From assembly GCA_021823875.1 (NCBI GenBank), contig JAKAMD010000203.1, forward strand, positions 1 to 6,548: a stretch of DNA of 6,548 nt, in the 5' to 3' direction. Positions within the stretch are counted from its first letter, which is position 1; the number at the start of each line of letters is the position of its first letter. The notes beneath the pieces were generated by a model. The model did not search any database. It was not told where the DNA came from and saw nothing but the letters and a program-made list of their open reading frames with translations. Both the position numbers and the translations under genes were made by a program. Of the stretch, positions 5,015 through 6,548 are shown piece after piece. The stretch comes from Pseudomonadota bacterium. GTDB taxonomy: Bacteria; Pseudomonadota; Alphaproteobacteria; Rhizobiales; Xanthobacteraceae.

Positions 5015-6187
5015 ATGTTCGTCACCTTCTTCCAGGAATTGAAGCAAGCCGGCGTACCGGTGACGCTGCGCGAATACCTCACCCTCATGCAGGCGATGGA
5101 GGCCGATCTCGCCGCGCGCCGGGTGGAGGACTTCTATTACCTGTCGCGCGCCACGCTGGTGAAGGACGAGCGCAATCTCGACAAGTTCGACCGCGTGTTC
5201 GGCCAGGTGTTCAAGGGGCTGGAGTCGCTCGGCGAGGGCATCGAGGCCAATATCCCGGCCGAATGGCTGAAGAAGCTGGCCGACAAATACCTGACCGAGG
5301 AAGAGAAGAAGCAGATCGAGGCCCTGGGCGGGCTCGACAAGCTGTTGGAGACGCTGAAGCAGCGGCTGGCCGAGCAGAAGGGCCGCCACCAGGGCGGCTC
5401 GAAATGGATCGGCACCGGCGGCACGTCTCCTTTTGGTAATGCCGGCTACAATCCGGAAGGCATCCGCATCGGCGGCGAGAGCACGCATCGCCGCGCGGTC
5501 AAGGTCTGGGACAAGCGCGAGTTCAAGGACCTTGCCGACGACGTCGAGCTCGGCACCCGCAACATCAAAGTGGCGCTGCGCCGCCTGCGCAAATTCGCGC
5601 GCACCGGCGCGCCCGAGGAGCTCGATCTCGACGGCACCATCCGGGGCACCGCGCACAAGGGCTATCTCGATATCCTAATGCGGCCGGAGCGGCACAATGC
5701 GGTGAAGGTGCTGTTGTTCTTCGACATCGGCGGCTCGATGGACTGGCACATCAAGGCGACCGAAGAGCTGTTCTCGGCGACGCGCACCGAGTTCAAGCAC
5801 ATGGAGCACTTCTACTTCCACAATTGCTTGTACGAGAAGGTGTGGAAGGAGAACCGCCGCCGCTTCCAGGAGACCACGCCGACCTGGGACGTGCTGCATA
5901 CCTACGGCCACGACTACAAGGTGGTGTTCGTCGGCGACGCCTCGATGTCGCCTTACGAGATTGCGGCGCCGGGCGGCTCGGTCGAGCATTACAACGAGGA
6001 GCCGGGCGCTGCGTGGCTCGAACGGGTGACGCGCACCTATCCGGCCTGCGTCTGGCTCAACCCGGTGTCGGAGAAGGAATGGGACTACACCCATTCGATC
6101 GGCATGGTGCAGCAGCTCATGGGCGGGCGGATGTATCCGCTCACGCTGGAGGGGCTGGATCGGGCGATGCGGGAGTTGGTGAGGTAG
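5015..6187 (+). CDS. CoxE-like VWA-domain protein
   Basis: The 390-residue protein belongs to the CoxE-type von Willebrand A family (COG3552-like), which normally works with a MoxR AAA+ ATPase in assembling or activating metal enzymes or complexes. The N-terminal half is helical and charged: MFVTFFQELKQAGVPV is typical of the family start, and there is an acidic/basic helix at 95-124. A Gly-rich segment (127-146) follows. The C-terminal VWA domain (about 228-390) carries the metal site motif DIGGSM (237-242), a DxGxS form of the usual DxSxS; Thr208 or Asp308 (VGDASMS) may complete it. I chose ATG 5015 over a TTG twelve codons upstream because the protein start fits the family and the TTG overlaps a promoter-like -35. 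No MoxR gene is visible next to it; the upstream neighbour is the divergent metallopeptidase. The stop is one base from that of the convergent GNAT gene. Confidence 0.88.
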   Translation: MFVTFFQELKQAGVPVTLREYLTLMQAMEADLAARRVEDFYYLSRATLVKDERNLDKFDRVFGQVFKGLESLGEGIEANIPAEWLKKLADKYLTEEEKKQIEALGGLDKLLETLKQRLAEQKGRHQGGSKWIGTGGTSPFGNAGYNPEGIRIGGESTHRRAVKVWDKREFKDLADDVELGTRNIKVALRRLRKFARTGAPEELDLDGTIRGTAHKGYLDILMRPERHNAVKVLLFFDIGGSMDWHIKATEELFSATRTEFKHMEHFYFHNCLYEKVWKENRRRFQETTPTWDVLHTYGHDYKVVFVGDASMSPYEIAAPGGSVEHYNEEPGAAWLERVTRTYPACVWLNPVSEKEWDYTHSIGMVQQLMGGRMYPLTLEGLDRAMRELVR

Positions 6188-6188
6188 G

Positions 6189-6548
6189 CTATGTCTTCGG
6201 TTGCGTCGGGTCCCAGCGGAGGGTGTGTTCACTGTCCGTGTGAGCGGCGGCAAAGGGCTGAAAATGATATCGGCGAAGCCTATCCACCATCGCACCTTTA
6301 TTTTCGGCCTTCACTTCCGCAACCAGCGGCAGACCAAACAGTTTCTCAGCTTTGATTAGTTGCCTAAATACTTTATTCCCTGCCGCGCGGGTCGTAACAG
6401 CGGCGTATGCCAAATGGATATACATATCGCCATTCCAACACATCCGTTTGGCCAGTTGAAACCCTACAACCATGCCATTCTCATTAATAGCGACCAGCGA
6501 AAATTCAGTCAGATAATGATCATGGATTTGCCGTCTCATAGCCGCAAT
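6189..6548 (-). CDS. Partial GNAT-like acetyltransferase, low GC
   Basis: The minus-strand frame is open to the right edge. An ATG at 6539 would give 116 residues, but the frame continues upstream without a stop and that ATG has no ribosome site in the nine bases seen, so the true start probably lies outside. The sequence reads like the C-terminal two thirds of a GNAT fold: strands FSLVAINENGMVVGFQLAKR and YIHLAYAAVTT, then RAAGNKVFRQLIKAEK in the place of the acetyl-CoA-binding turn and helix, then LPLVAEVKAENKGAMVDRLRRYHFQPF, the usual last strand-helix-strand with the N..M...L...F pattern. The classic RxxGxG/A turn is weak. GC is about 46% over 6301-6540 against about 70% in a sampled stretch of the VWA gene, suggesting transfer. 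The substrate is unknown. Confidence 0.6.
   Translation of the reverse strand: MAAMRRQIHDHYLTEFSLVAINENGMVVGFQLAKRMCWNGDMYIHLAYAAVTTRAAGNKVFRQLIKAEKLFGLPLVAEVKAENKGAMVDRLRRYHFQPFAAAHTDSEHTLRWDPTQPKT

Noticed and set aside
4934..5656. Minus-strand open frame (240 codons) opposite the VWA gene
   Set aside because: It is the antisense shadow of a well-recognised family member, with Leu/Arg/Ala-rich composition.

Overview
The window is GC-rich (about 65-70% in most genes) and looks like the chromosome of an alphaproteobacterium, most likely of the order Hyphomicrobiales (Bradyrhizobium/Rhodopseudomonas/Xanthobacteraceae-like). This is inferred from the Omp25/Omp31-type barrel protein, the adrenodoxin-like ferredoxin with a CGGxCxCATCH signature, the CoxE-type VWA protein, and CtrA-like TTAA motifs between genes. 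No phage, IS element, CRISPR array, tRNA or rRNA was seen.

Layout from left to right. (1) 1-375, minus: N-terminal part of an unrecognised protein with a disordered, proline-rich N-terminus and one membrane helix; it runs off the left edge. (2) 376-788: a 413-bp divergent intergenic region with two CtrA-box-like motifs and a phased series of GGCCG elements. (3) 789-1190, plus: a stand-alone Hpt phosphotransfer protein. (4) 1293-1613, plus: a [2Fe-2S] ferredoxin. (5) 1628-3028, minus: a secreted outer-membrane protein with two tandem barrel repeats. (6) 3090-3836, minus: a family-3 solute-binding-like protein without a signal peptide. (7) 3939-4928, minus: a membrane-anchored protein with a complete metzincin zinc signature, followed directly by a strong hairpin. 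(8) 5015-6187, plus: a CoxE-like VWA protein. (9) 6189-6548, minus: a GNAT-like C-terminal part, clearly poorer in GC, running off the right edge.

The genes do not form one pathway. They look like a chromosomal patchwork with frequent strand switches: two divergent regions (376-788 and 4929-5014) and two tight convergent junctions with gaps of 14 bp and 1 bp. Hpt and ferredoxin could share a transcript, as could the three minus-strand genes at 1628-4928, but the gaps (about 100, 60 and 100 bp) and the hairpin after the metallopeptidase gene argue against simple operons. The points most worth a second look are the uncharacterised membrane metzincin, the double-barrel outer-membrane protein, the signal-less binding protein with no transporter beside it, and the low-GC GNAT gene at the right edge. 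I see no convincing complete new multi-gene system.
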